Shown here piece after piece: positions 10,148 through 19,578 of a stretch of 64,000 nt of DNA. Numbering within the stretch: the stretch's first letter is position 1; every line of letters begins with the position of its first letter. The notes beneath the pieces are model-generated. The model worked only from the letters and a program-made list of their open reading frames with translations. It did not search any database and was not told the origin of the DNA. The DNA is taken from positions 9,531 to 73,530 of the forward strand of contig CAYYFR010000007.1 of NCBI GenBank assembly GCA_964470865.1. The letters are read 5' to 3'. The DNA comes from JAEUOS01 sp964470865 (GTDB lineage Bacteria; Pseudomonadota; Gammaproteobacteria; Burkholderiales; JAEUOS01). The position numbers and the translations under genes were made by a program.

Positions 10148-12457
10148 TCAGCGTGGCGCGTTGGCGTCAACCACCGTCAATGCGGTCATGTTGACGATCC
10201 GTCGCACCGTCGCCGACGGCGTCAGGATATGCACCGGCCTGGCTGCGCCGAGCAGGATCGGGCCGATCGTAATGCCGCCGCCGGCCGCGGTCTTGAGCAG
10301 GTTGTAGCTGATGTTGGCCGCCTCGATACCCGGAAACACCAGCAGGTTGGCTTCGCCGGTCAGGGTTGAGTCGGCCATCGCGGCGCGCCGCACCTTAGCA
10401 TCGAGCGCGGCGTCGCCATGCATCTCGCCATCGACCTCGAGCCAGGGCGCATGCTCGCGCAGGATCGCCAGGCAATCGCGCATCTTGATCGCCGAGGGCG
10501 CATCGAGGCTGCCGAAATTCGAATGCGACAACAGCGCCGCCTTCGGCACAATGCCGAAGCGGCGGATCTCCTCGGCGGCCAGCACGGTGATGTCGGCAAG
10601 CTCTTTCGCACTGGGGTCGGAATTGACGTGGGTATCTACCAGGAACACGGTGCGACCGGGCAGCATCAGGCCGTTCATCGCCGCATACTGCTTGACGCCA
10701 TCACGCAGCCCGATCACCTGATCGATGTAAGGCAGGTGCAACGGATGGGTGCCGTAGGTGCCGCAGATCATGCCGTCGGCGTCGCCCTTCCTGATCATCA
10801 TCGCGCCGATCAGGGTCAGGCGGCGGCGCATTTCGATCTTCGCGTATTGCCGGGTAATGCCGCGGCGTTTGGTCAGGTCGAGGTAGGTCTGCACGTAATC
10901 GGCGTAACGCTCGTCGTGCTCCGGGTTGATCAGGTCGAAATCAGTGCCGGCGCGCAGGCGCAGGCCGAAGGTCTGGATGCGCTTCTCGATCACCAGCGGA
11001 CGGCCGATCAGCACCGGGCGGGCGATGCGCTCGTCAATCATCACCTGAGCGGCGCGCAGGACGCGCTCTTCTTCGCCCTCCGCCAACACCACACGGTTCT
11101 TCTTATTGGCCAGCGTCGCCGCGCGCGCGGCTTCGAAAATCGGCTTCATCAACAGGCCGGAGTGATAAACGAACCGCTCCAGCTGATTGCGGTAGGCGTC
11201 GAAATCGGTGATCGGATGGGTGGCGACCCCGGAATCCATCGCCGCCTTGGCGACCGCCGGCGACACCTTGGCGATCAGGCGCGGGTCGAACGGCTTGGGA
11301 ATCAGGTATTCCGGGCCGAACGAGAGGTTGCTGGTGCCGTAGGCCATGGCGACAATCTCGCTCTGTTCGGCCTGCGCCAGCTCGGCGATCGCACGCACCG
11401 CCGCGATCTCCATTTCCGGCGTGATGGTGGTGGCGCCGACATCGAGCGCACCGCGGAAAATGAACGGGAAACACAACACGTTGTTGACCTGGTTGGGAAA
11501 GTCGGTGCGGCCGGTGCACATGACCGCATCGTCGCGTACCGCCTTGACCAGGTCAGGCATGATTTCCGGGTGCGGGTTGGCCAGCGCCAGGATCAGCGGA
11601 CGCGCCGCCATCTGCCTGACCATATCCTGCTTCAACACGCCACCGGCCGACAGGCCGAGGAAGATATCGGCGCCAGCGATCACATCGCCCAGGGTGCGAG
11701 CGGGGATGTCCTTGGCGAAGCGCGCCTTGTTTTCATCCATCTCCTCCTTGCGGCCGCTGTAAACCACGCCGGCGATGTCAGTGACGATGATGTTTTCCAT
11801 GCGCATGCCGAGCTTGATCAGGAGGTCCATGCAGGTCAGCGCTGCGGCACCGGCACCGGAGGCCACCAGCTTGACCTTCCCGATCTCCTTGCCGACCACC
11901 TTCAGGCCGTTGAGAATGGCCGCGCCGACGATGATCGCGGTGCCATGCTGATCATCATGAAACACCGGAATCTTCATCCGTTCACGCAGCTTGCGTTCGA
12001 CATAGAAGCATTCCGGCGCCTTGATGTCTTCCAGATTGATGCCGCCGAAGGTAGGCTCGAGCGCGGCGATGATCTCGACCAATTTTTCCGGATCGCGCTC
12101 GTCGATTTCGATATCGAAGACATCGATACCGGCGAACTTCTTGAACAGCACCGCCTTGCCTTCCATCACCGGCTTGGCCGCCAGCGGCCCGATCGCGCCC
12201 AGACCCAGCACCGCGGTGCCGTTGGTGATCACACCGACCAGGTTGCCGCGCGAGGTCATGTGCCGAGCCTCGCCCGGATCGCGCACGATTTCCTCGCAGG
12301 CATAGGCCACGCCCGGCGTGTAGGCCAGCGCCAGGTCGTACTGGTTCACCAGTTGCTTGATCGGCGCAACCGCGATCTTGCCCGGTTGCGGGTAGCGGTG
12401 ATAGTCAAGCGCAGCTTTCTTCAGTTGCGCACGGGCCTTATCGTCTTGGTCGGGCAT
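10148..12457 (-). CDS. maeB: NADP-dependent malic enzyme with C-terminal phosphotransacetylase-like domain
   Basis: A 769-residue bifunctional-length malic enzyme that decarboxylates malate to pyruvate with NADP. The malic domain occupies about residues 1-430 (YTPGVA near 48, TNGTAVLGLGAIGPLA near 76, FHDDQHGTA near 160, VASGAGAAAL near 190). Residues about 435-769 form a phosphotransacetylase-like domain, which in E. coli MaeB regulates the enzyme through acetyl-CoA rather than catalysing. It is monocistronic; the 5' flank has no gene on the same strand. Confidence 0.95.
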   Translation of the reverse strand: MPDQDDKARAQLKKAALDYHRYPQPGKIAVAPIKQLVNQYDLALAYTPGVAYACEEIVRDPGEARHMTSRGNLVGVITNGTAVLGLGAIGPLAAKPVMEGKAVLFKKFAGIDVFDIEIDERDPEKLVEIIAALEPTFGGINLEDIKAPECFYVERKLRERMKIPVFHDDQHGTAIIVGAAILNGLKVVGKEIGKVKLVASGAGAAALTCMDLLIKLGMRMENIIVTDIAGVVYSGRKEEMDENKARFAKDIPARTLGDVIAGADIFLGLSAGGVLKQDMVRQMAARPLILALANPHPEIMPDLVKAVRDDAVMCTGRTDFPNQVNNVLCFPFIFRGALDVGATTITPEMEIAAVRAIAELAQAEQSEIVAMAYGTSNLSFGPEYLIPKPFDPRLIAKVSPAVAKAAMDSGVATHPITDFDAYRNQLERFVYHSGLLMKPIFEAARAATLANKKNRVVLAEGEEERVLRAAQVMIDERIARPVLIGRPLVIEKRIQTFGLRLRAGTDFDLINPEHDERYADYVQTYLDLTKRRGITRQYAKIEMRRRLTLIGAMMIRKGDADGMICGTYGTHPLHLPYIDQVIGLRDGVKQYAAMNGLMLPGRTVFLVDTHVNSDPSAKELADITVLAAEEIRRFGIVPKAALLSHSNFGSLDAPSAIKMRDCLAILREHAPWLEVDGEMHGDAALDAKVRRAAMADSTLTGEANLLVFPGIEAANISYNLLKTAAGGGITIGPILLGAARPVHILTPSATVRRIVNMTALTVVDANAPR

Positions 12458-12874
12458 GTTGACTTTCGCTTGAGAGCTTTCACTCTTTTAAATGATGTGA
12501 TCGCCCGGCAAGTTGGCTTGCCACAGTGGCCGGGCGAATAATGCTTGTCCGGTTCACCGCGTCGTGCCGGCGAACCGTTGCTGGCTGCGGATTCGGGCAA
12601 CGGTCCCACAAGTATGGGGCCAATTTAGGCTGGCCGCCGCTGCCCGTCCGCGCCAGCGCGGGGGTCGGAATCTACTTTTGCCAAACACCGCAGACGGCCT
12701 GTCCAACAGACGCCCTTGCTGGCGGATTTGAGCCGAATCGGCCAGACCGGAGACAATCGCACCGATGAAGAAGCCGCGCATGGACGCCGGACACCAGCAG
12801 CGCCAGTTGCCGGCAGCGGGGTTGCACACCGCCGCGGCGGCCTGTCACCGCTATTTTCCAGGAGCGCAGACTTG
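12458..12874. other. 417-bp stretch between divergent maeB and a membrane-protein gene
   Basis: It must hold the maeB promoter (minus) and the membrane-protein promoter (plus). I see no RNA gene or clear operator. The only coding possibility is a 36-residue frame at 12765-12875, listed separately. Confidence 0.5.
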
Positions 12875-12875
12875 A
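12765..12875 (+). CDS. Possible 36-residue upstream ORF overlapping the next start (TGATG)
   Basis: ATG 12765 opens a frame beginning MKKPRMDAG and ending YFPGAQT, whose TGA shares one base with the ATG of the membrane-protein gene at 12875. A GGAG lies 12 bases upstream, further than ideal. The overlap would allow translational coupling, but composition is unremarkable and no family is recognised. It may be chance. Confidence 0.2.
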   Translation: MKKPRMDAGHQQRQLPAAGLHTAAAACHRYFPGAQT

Positions 12876-13672
12876 TGGAACTCCCGCTCTGGCTGTCAAT
12901 CGCCGCCAAGGTGCTGTTCGCGATGTCGGTGGTGGTCGGCGCAACCACAGTTGCAGAAAAAAGCGGCCCGCTGATCGCCGGCCTGATCATCGCAATGCCG
13001 CTGTCCATCGGCCCCACCTACGTCTTGCTCGCCCTCGCCGCCGCGCCGCAGTTCGTCGCCGCGAGCGCGGTCGGTAGCATCGGCGCGAACATCGCCGTGG
13101 CGCTGTTTGCCACGGTCTACATCCTGCTGGCGAAGCGCCTGCCGATGCCACCTGCCCTGGCGCTCGCGCTCCTTGGGTGGTTTGGCGTTTCCTGGCTCAT
13201 CTTGCGCTGGAATCCGTCACCCATCATTACACTGGTGTTTGGCACCCTGGCACTGGTCGCGGCGTCGCTGCTGACCCGCCGCGCGGTGGCTGGCCGCGCC
13301 CTGCTTGCCGGCGCCAAACGCTGGTACGACCTGCCGTTGCGCGCCTTGTTTGTCGGCCTGTTCGCCGGCCTCTTGGTCACCATCAGCCACGCCATCGGCC
13401 CGGACTGGACCGGCTTCCTCGCCGCCTTCCCCCTGGTGCTCACCACCACTGTGGTGTTGATGCACCCGCGGGTCGGACCGGCCGCGACGGCAGCGGCGTT
13501 GGCTATCGCGGTGCAAGGCATCGTGGTCTATCCTTGCGCGCTGTTTCTGATTTACCTGTATGGCCAGACTTGGGGCGTGTGGTGGTCTTTTCTGGCGGCA
13601 CTGCTGCTGATCGTCGGCTGGGCCGGTCTGGTGTATGCATGGCGCTCGTCGCGCGGCATTGGCCGGGCCTGA
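12875..13672 (+). CDS. Polytopic inner-membrane protein of unknown function
   Basis: A 265-residue protein with about eight hydrophobic segments, rich in Ala, Leu and Val, and a short basic C-terminus (AWRSSRGIGRA). ATG 12875 has AGGAG ten bases upstream, which fixes the start. Motifs such as VVVGATTVAEKSGPLIAG near the N-terminus and FPLVLTTTVVLMHPRVGP near 190 suggest two similar halves, but I do not recognise a named transporter family. It is followed by an aminotransferase gene 115 bp downstream on the same strand. Confidence 0.7.
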   Translation: MELPLWLSIAAKVLFAMSVVVGATTVAEKSGPLIAGLIIAMPLSIGPTYVLLALAAAPQFVAASAVGSIGANIAVALFATVYILLAKRLPMPPALALALLGWFGVSWLILRWNPSPIITLVFGTLALVAASLLTRRAVAGRALLAGAKRWYDLPLRALFVGLFAGLLVTISHAIGPDWTGFLAAFPLVLTTTVVLMHPRVGPAATAAALAIAVQGIVVYPCALFLIYLYGQTWGVWWSFLAALLLIVGWAGLVYAWRSSRGIGRA

Positions 13673-13787
13673 TGGCGTTGCAGCCGCCGATGCGATTGCC
13701 TCGACCGCAAGCGCCAGGCGTCGCGTTGATGTAGCCCTTGCATGCAGACGCTACAATCGCCCCGCTCTTCGCTGATCATCGGCTGCC

Positions 13788-14999
13788 ATGAACCTCCCCA
13801 CCACCCGCGCCATCCCGCTGCCGATTGCCAGGCGCATGGACGATATCGAATCGTTCCATGCGATGGAAATCGCGCGCGAAGCCTACGAACTTGCGCGTCA
13901 GGGCCGCTCGATCATCGCCATCAATGTGGGCGAGCCTGACTTCGCCGCACCGGCCGCGGTGATGGATGCGGCGGATGCCGCCATTCGCCGCGGCGACACC
14001 CATTACACGGTGGCGCTCGGCATCGCGCCGCTGCGCGAGGCGATCAGCGCCCACTATCGGCGCCACTACGGACTGGATATCCCGGCTGCGCGCATCGCCG
14101 TCACCGCCGGCGCGTCAGGCGCCATGCTGATTGCCTTCGGCACGCTGGTCAACCCGGGCGACGAATGGCTGATGCCCGACCCGACCTATCCCTGCAACCG
14201 CCGCTTCGTTTCACTCTATGGCGGCACGACGCGCCTGATTCCGTGCGGGCCGGCGCAAAACTATCAGCTCACCGCCGATCTGGTGGCTCGTCATTGGGGC
14301 CCGACCACCCGGGGCGTGATGGTCGCCACGCCTTCGAATCCGACCGGCACCACGATCGCGCCGGCCGAGATGCGCGCCATTCATGCGCTGGTGCGCGCGC
14401 GCGGCGGCGTGCTGCTGGTTGACGAGATTTACCACGGCCTCACTTACGAACGCGACGCCGACTCTGCCTTCATCAACGAAACCAGCGTGCTGGCCGATAC
14501 TGAGGAGGTGATCGTGGTCAACAGTTTTTCCAAATATTTCAACATGACCGGCTGGCGTCTGGGCTGGATGGTAGTGCCCGAGACGCACATGAAGGCGGTG
14601 GAAAAGCTTGCGCAAAACCTGTTCATCTGCCCTTCGACGGTCGCGCAACACGCGGCGCTGGCCTGCTTCGAGCCCGCCACGTTGGCGGTCTATGAAGCGC
14701 GACGTGCACAGTTTGCGTGTCGACGCGACTATTTCGTGCCGGCGCTGCGCGAACTCGGCTTCGGCATCGCCGGCATGCCCGAAGGCGCGTTCTATGTGTA
14801 TGCGGACATCTCGAAGTTCGCCTCCGACAGCTACAAGTTCTGCACCGATTTGCTGCACGCCACCGGCGTGGCGATCACGCCCGGCCTGGACTTCGGTGAT
14901 GTCGACGCGGCAAAATATGTGCGCCTGACCTACACCGTGGACATCGCGCAACTGCGGGAAGTGATCGCCCGTCTCAAGCGATTCCTGGCGCAGGCTTGA
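13788..14999 (+). CDS. PLP-dependent aminotransferase, class I/II
   Basis: A 403-residue fold-type I aminotransferase. NVGEPDF near residue 46, PSNPTGTTI near 184 (the Asn binding the cofactor ring region), DEIYHGLTY near 215, SFSKYFNMTGWRLGW with the PLP-binding Lys near 248, and RLTYTV near 384 with the carboxylate-binding Arg are all visible. The amino-donor preference cannot be deduced. The first M81 peptidase gene starts 9 bases after the stop, so the three genes 13788-18025 look like one operon, perhaps for use of unusual peptides or amino acids. Confidence 0.9.
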   Translation: MNLPTTRAIPLPIARRMDDIESFHAMEIAREAYELARQGRSIIAINVGEPDFAAPAAVMDAADAAIRRGDTHYTVALGIAPLREAISAHYRRHYGLDIPAARIAVTAGASGAMLIAFGTLVNPGDEWLMPDPTYPCNRRFVSLYGGTTRLIPCGPAQNYQLTADLVARHWGPTTRGVMVATPSNPTGTTIAPAEMRAIHALVRARGGVLLVDEIYHGLTYERDADSAFINETSVLADTEEVIVVNSFSKYFNMTGWRLGWMVVPETHMKAVEKLAQNLFICPSTVAQHAALACFEPATLAVYEARRAQFACRRDYFVPALRELGFGIAGMPEGAFYVYADISKFASDSYKFCTDLLHATGVAITPGLDFGDVDAAKYVRLTYTVDIAQLREVIARLKRFLAQA

Positions 15000-15008
15000 G
15001 GAGAACGC

Positions 15009-16511
15009 ATGGCGCGCATCGCCGTTGGCGGCTTTCAGCACGAAACCAATACCTTCGCCCCGACACCGGCTGACTACGCGGCATTCGAGTCCGGCGGTGG
15101 CTGGCCGGGCCTGTGTGTGGGCGGCGCGATCGAAGCTGCGGTGGCCGGCGCAAATATTCCGGCCGGCGGCGCTTTCGCCGCACTCGGCGCGGCCGGGCAC
15201 CAGACCGTCGGCCTGACCTGGGCGGCGGCATCGCCCTCGGACAAGGTCAGCGCCGAGGCCTTCGAGCGGATTGCCGGCGACATGATCGCCCGCCTCAAGG
15301 CGGCGCTGCCGGTCGACGGGGTCTACCTCGATCTGCACGGCGCGATGGTCGCTGAGAACTTCGACGACGGCGAAGGCGAGCTGCTGCGCCGGGTTCGCGC
15401 AACCGTCGGCGATCGTGTGCCGATCGCGGTAAGCCTCGACCTGCATGCCAACGTGACCCGACAAATGATCGCACTGGCCGACGCGATCGCGATCTATCGC
15501 ACCTATCCGCATATCGACATGGCCGAAACCGGCGCCCGCGCCGCTGCCTTGCTGATCGACATGCTGGCCAGCGGCCGGCGCCCCGCCAAGGCCTTTCGCA
15601 CATTCGACTACCTGACCGGCATTCCCTCGCAGTGCAGCTTCATCGAACCCTGCAAGTCGCTTTACGCATTGATCGACAGCCTGGATCGCAAACATGGCGT
15701 GACCCTTTCATTCGCGCCCGGCTTCCCGATGGCGGACTTTGCCGAATGCGGCATGTCGATCTGCGGCTACGGCCATGACCAGATCGCGCTCAACAACGCG
15801 ATCAACGAACTGCAAGCTGCCGTGGTCGCGGCCGAGCCGGATTTCGCCTTGGTGCTGCATTCCCCGGCGGAAGCGATTCGCCGCGCCATGCAGAGCGGCG
15901 CCATCGGGCTGCCGACCGTGCTGGCCGACACCCAGGACAATCCGGGCGCCGGTGGCAATGGCGACAGCACCGGGCTCTTCGCGACGATGCTGGCGATGCG
16001 TCCAGCGGACGCGGTGCTGGGCATGTTGATCGACCCGCCAGCGGCCAGGTTCGCGCATCAGCTTGGCTTGGGCAATACCGCTTCGTTCTCGCTCGGCGCG
16101 ATTTCCGGCGTTGCCGGCATGCTGCCGGTTCACGGGCGTTTCAAGGTCGAGGCTCTGGGCGACGGCAACTTCACGGGTACCGGTCCGTTTTATCGCAACT
16201 TCAGACTCCACATGGGGCCGATGGCGGCGCTGCGCAGCGTCGAGGCGCCAGGCGTGCGCGTGGTGCTAGCCACCACCAAGTGCCAGACTGCCGATCAGGA
16301 AATGTTTCGCCATGTCGGCATCGAACCGAAAATGCAGCGCATGGTGGCGGTCAAGAGCTCGGTGCATTTTCGCGCCGATTTCCAGCCGATCGCGCGCGAG
16401 GTGCTGGTGGTGAAGGCAGCGGGTCCGGCTCTGGCCGACCCGGCGGAATTCGCCTGGAAGAAGCTGCGCCGCGGCTTGCGGCTGCGCCCGCTGGGGCCGC
16501 GGTTCGTGTGA
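15009..16511 (+). CDS. M81 family metallopeptidase (MlrC-like), first copy
   Basis: A 500-residue protein of the M81/MlrC family, whose founder hydrolyses linearised microcystin fragments in Sphingomonas. Family marks: GGFQHETNTFAP at the start, VYLDLHGAMVAENFDDGEGE near 100, LDLHANVT near 142 and YPHIDMAETG near 165, supplying likely metal ligands, with the C-terminal MlrC domain after about residue 300. A GAGGAG lies before ATG 15009. The adjacent paralogue starts 11 bases after the stop. Natural substrate unknown. Confidence 0.85.
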   Translation: MARIAVGGFQHETNTFAPTPADYAAFESGGGWPGLCVGGAIEAAVAGANIPAGGAFAALGAAGHQTVGLTWAAASPSDKVSAEAFERIAGDMIARLKAALPVDGVYLDLHGAMVAENFDDGEGELLRRVRATVGDRVPIAVSLDLHANVTRQMIALADAIAIYRTYPHIDMAETGARAAALLIDMLASGRRPAKAFRTFDYLTGIPSQCSFIEPCKSLYALIDSLDRKHGVTLSFAPGFPMADFAECGMSICGYGHDQIALNNAINELQAAVVAAEPDFALVLHSPAEAIRRAMQSGAIGLPTVLADTQDNPGAGGNGDSTGLFATMLAMRPADAVLGMLIDPPAARFAHQLGLGNTASFSLGAISGVAGMLPVHGRFKVEALGDGNFTGTGPFYRNFRLHMGPMAALRSVEAPGVRVVLATTKCQTADQEMFRHVGIEPKMQRMVAVKSSVHFRADFQPIAREVLVVKAAGPALADPAEFAWKKLRRGLRLRPLGPRFV

Positions 16512-16522
16512 GGAAAAAGACC

Positions 16523-18025
16523 ATGCGGCAACGCTTTGTCATCGCCCTGATCAAGCACGAAACCAACACCTTTTCACCGATCGAAACGCCGCTGGTGCGC
16601 TTTGGCCACGGCCACGGCCCGGCATTCGGCCGTGACGCGCGTACCGCCTTCGAAGGCTCGGCCACGCCGATGGCGGCCTTCATCGACATCGCGCTGCGCG
16701 AGGGCGCCGACATCGTCACGCCAGTAGCAGCCGAATCCTGGCCTTCGGCGGCCTGCAGTCGCGCCACCTTCGAGCAACTGGTAAGGCCACTCGAGGCAGC
16801 GGTGCGCGCAGGTTGCGATGCGATTTTTCTCGACCTGCACGGTGCCATGGTGGTCGAGGATTGCGACGATGCCGAAGGCGAGATTCTGCGCCGCATACGC
16901 GCCCTGGCGCCGGCCACACCAATCGCGGTGGCTTTCGACTACCACACCAACCTCTCGCCGGAGACGGTGAGCCTGGCCACGGTGATCACCGCATACAAGA
17001 CGTACCCGCATGTGGACATGTACCAGACCGGGCGTCTCGCAGGCGAAATTCTGGTCGATACGCTCAAGGATCGCGTGCGACCGGTGATGAAATGGGGGCG
17101 CCTGCCGATAGTGCCTTCGATCATGCGCCATGCGCCGGAAGACGGCCCGTCCGGCGCGATCCTTGCAATCGCCCGCGATGCGGAACGCAGCGGCGAGGTG
17201 CTGGCGGCGAGCCTGTTGCCGGCGTTCGCGCATGCCGACACACCGTTTACCGCGCTGTCAGTGGTGGTGGTGGGCGATGCGCTCAGGCCCGGCGGCGAAG
17301 CGGCCGCACAGACGCTGTGCGACGCGATGCTGCGGATCGCCAGCACCCGCGCCGCCGAATACACTTACGTGCCCACCACCCTGGCCCACGACGTTGCACG
17401 CGCGCACGCCCTGGGACGCGACAACCCGGCTGGCCCGGTGCTGCTGATCGACCATTGCGACAATTGCGGTTCCGGCGGTACCCAGGATGTGATGACGGTG
17501 GTCGAAGAGGTGTTGAAGCAGGGGCTCGACGATGTGGCGATTGCGCCGATCCGCGACCCCGAGGCGGTGCGCAAAATGATCGCCGCCGGAATCGGCAACA
17601 ACGTCACACTGTCGCTGGGCGGTGCGACCGACATGCCAAGCGTGGGACTGGTCGGACGGCCGATCACGCTTTCAGGGCGGGTGCGCGCCATCAGCGACGG
17701 CGAAATCGTCTTTCGCGGCCCCATGTATACAGGGCTCAAGTCGCATCTGGGCCCGACCGCGGTGCTGGAGGTGGCAGGCAGCCGCGGGCGCGCGCAGATC
17801 GTCATCACCAGCCTGCACCATGAGCCTTTCGACCTGGTGATCTTCCGTCACTGCGGCATCGAACCCACACGCAAGCGCTTCATCGTTCTCAAAAGCCGCA
17901 TCCATTACCGTGCCGGCTTCAAGCCGATCGCCAGCCACATCGTCGAATGCCAGGGCGAAGGCGTGACCAATGCGGACCTGTCGGTGTACCGCTACCGCAA
18001 ACTGCCTGTGCCGCGCACGTCCTGA
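16523..18025 (+). CDS. M81 family metallopeptidase (MlrC-like), second copy
   Basis: Also 500 residues, and a clear paralogue of the preceding gene: IKHETNTFSPIETPL, FLDLHGAMVVEDCDDAEGE, FDYHTNLS and YPHVDMYQTG line up. It differs in the C-terminal domain, where LIDHCDNCGSGGTQD replaces LADTQDNPGAGGNGD, so substrate choice may differ. ATG 16523 is preceded by GAGGAAAAAG; the frame is open much further upstream inside the previous gene, which is shadow. Likely an old tandem duplication, given the divergence outside the motifs. Confidence 0.85.
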   Translation: MRQRFVIALIKHETNTFSPIETPLVRFGHGHGPAFGRDARTAFEGSATPMAAFIDIALREGADIVTPVAAESWPSAACSRATFEQLVRPLEAAVRAGCDAIFLDLHGAMVVEDCDDAEGEILRRIRALAPATPIAVAFDYHTNLSPETVSLATVITAYKTYPHVDMYQTGRLAGEILVDTLKDRVRPVMKWGRLPIVPSIMRHAPEDGPSGAILAIARDAERSGEVLAASLLPAFAHADTPFTALSVVVVGDALRPGGEAAAQTLCDAMLRIASTRAAEYTYVPTTLAHDVARAHALGRDNPAGPVLLIDHCDNCGSGGTQDVMTVVEEVLKQGLDDVAIAPIRDPEAVRKMIAAGIGNNVTLSLGGATDMPSVGLVGRPITLSGRVRAISDGEIVFRGPMYTGLKSHLGPTAVLEVAGSRGRAQIVITSLHHEPFDLVIFRHCGIEPTRKRFIVLKSRIHYRAGFKPIASHIVECQGEGVTNADLSVYRYRKLPVPRTS

Positions 18026-18056
18026 GGCGCGCCTGCCCTCACGTAGAATCGGTCGC

Positions 18057-18836
18057 ATGTCCGCACCCGAAAGCCTGCTCATCGATGTCGGCAACACCTT
18101 CATCAAATGGAGCCGTCACACGCCGGCAGCGCCGGGATCCGAGGCTCCGGCGACCCAGACCGGCGGCGGGCGCATGCTGATCGAGGAAATTTCCGGGCTG
18201 GCGGACGATTTTCGCGGCCATGCCGCGCCCAGGCTGGTGGTGGTATCGAACGTTGCCGGCACGCGGGTACGCAACCCGCTGCTGCGCGCGCTCGAAGTTT
18301 GGCCGGTCTACGTCAATGCCGGCGGGCCGATCCACTGGATCGCATCGCGCGAAGAGCAGTGTGGCGTGCGCAACGGCTACCGCAACCCGGCGCAACTGGG
18401 CACCGACCGCTGGGCCGCCCTGATCGGCGCACGCGCGCTGGTGCCGCAGGATCCCGTGTTGGTGGTGGTGTGCGGCACGGCGACCACCATCGATCTGCTG
18501 TCGCCGGAAGGGCACTTTCTGGGGGGGAACATCCTGCCCGGCATGGGCTTGATGCTGCGTTCCCTGCATACCAATACCGCTGCCCTGCCGGACGCCGATG
18601 GCGAGTACCTCAACCACCCCACACAGACCGTCGACGCCATCACTTCCGGGTGCCAGCATGCGCAAGCCGGCACGATCGAACGCCTGTTTCGGCGCCATCG
18701 CGCCGAGTACGGCGATCTTCGATGCCTGATTTCCGGCGGCGCCGGCAAGACCGTGGCGCCGCGACTCTCGATTCCCTATCGCTACCACGACAACCTGGTA
18801 CTTGAAGGTCTGCACCGGATCAGCCTGACGCTTTGA
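18057..18836 (+). CDS. coaX: Type III pantothenate kinase
   Basis: A 259-residue CoaX that phosphorylates pantothenate, the first step of CoA synthesis. Seen: IDVGNTFIKW near 9-18 (phosphate loop), GTDRWAALIGAR near 115, VCGTATTIDLL near 140, GGNILPGMGLM near 158, ITSGC near 195 and ISGGAG near 225. ATG 18057 is the natural start. It is followed closely by a SPOR protein gene and, further on, by hldC on the other strand, loosely resembling the coaX-SPOR-rfaE2 grouping of Burkholderiales; birA is not adjacent. Confidence 0.95.
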   Translation: MSAPESLLIDVGNTFIKWSRHTPAAPGSEAPATQTGGGRMLIEEISGLADDFRGHAAPRLVVVSNVAGTRVRNPLLRALEVWPVYVNAGGPIHWIASREEQCGVRNGYRNPAQLGTDRWAALIGARALVPQDPVLVVVCGTATTIDLLSPEGHFLGGNILPGMGLMLRSLHTNTAALPDADGEYLNHPTQTVDAITSGCQHAQAGTIERLFRRHRAEYGDLRCLISGGAGKTVAPRLSIPYRYHDNLVLEGLHRISLTL

Positions 18837-18860
18837 CCCATTCTTAAGCCCACAGACTTC

Positions 18861-19538
18861 ATGCGCGCCCTGTTCTTCCTGCTGGTGCTGGCGAACCTGC
18901 TGTTCTATGCCTGGCATGCTGGCTATATCGGCCCCGATCCGGTCGCCACTGGCGAATCCGGCCGTCTGACCCAGGAAATCGCGCCGGAAAAAATCCGCTT
19001 GGTCTCGGCCGATCAAGCCCGCGCGCTCACAAGCAAGACACCCAAGCCTCTGGCTTGCCTGGAATGGGGGGCATTTCCCGCACAGGACTTTGAGCGCGCG
19101 CAGGTACTGTTGGCGGCGATGAGTCCTTCGCCCAGATATAGCGCGCGCAAAACCGACGAGACCGCCGGCTGGTGGGTATTCCTGCCGCCGCAAGCCAACA
19201 AGCCAGCCGCCGACAAGAAAGGGACGGAGCTGAAACAACTGGGCATCAGCGATTTTTTCGTGATCAACGAGGACGGCCCCAACAAACTGGCCATTTCCCT
19301 CGGGGTTTTCAAGACCGAAGAGGCGGCACGCAACTACCTCGAAACACTGGCCAGGCGCGGCGTCAAGAATGGACGCGCAGCGGAAAGGGAAACCCGGGTC
19401 GCCAGGACCATCCTGCAATTTCGCGAAGTCGACGACGCTCTGAGGGCAAGACTGACGGACTTCCGAAAGGAATTCAGCAGTCAGGATTTCAAGGACTGCG
19501 CCGCGGAGGATCGCAAGAGCGACGAGAGAAAAGGCTGA
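18861..19538 (+). CDS. SPOR-domain-like membrane-anchored protein
   Basis: A 225-residue protein with an N-terminal membrane anchor (ALFFLLVLANLLFYAWHAGYI) and a periplasmic part. Residues about 65-175 carry two SPOR-like repeats: CLEWGAFPAQDFERAQVLLAAM and AISLGVFKTEEAARNYLETL, the pattern of glycan-binding SPOR domains that recognise denuded septal peptidoglycan. The C-terminus is a charged helix ending KSDERKG. It is 24 bp downstream of coaX and probably co-transcribed. A division-site role is inferred from the domain only. Confidence 0.75.
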   Translation: MRALFFLLVLANLLFYAWHAGYIGPDPVATGESGRLTQEIAPEKIRLVSADQARALTSKTPKPLACLEWGAFPAQDFERAQVLLAAMSPSPRYSARKTDETAGWWVFLPPQANKPAADKKGTELKQLGISDFFVINEDGPNKLAISLGVFKTEEAARNYLETLARRGVKNGRAAERETRVARTILQFREVDDALRARLTDFRKEFSSQDFKDCAAEDRKSDERKG

Positions 19539-19578
19539 ACTGCCGGCCTGATGAGTTTGCCGGAAAAGCGCGCAGACC

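Noticed and set aside
8232..10307. A 691-codon plus-strand frame opposite the MacA-like gene
   Set aside because: It mirrors the minus-strand gene codon by codon, is very Arg/His/Gln-rich and lacks a ribosome site; shadow of the real gene.
10418..12541. A 707-codon plus-strand frame opposite maeB
   Set aside because: Antisense to a strongly conserved malic enzyme; His- and Gln-rich composition typical of a complement reading.
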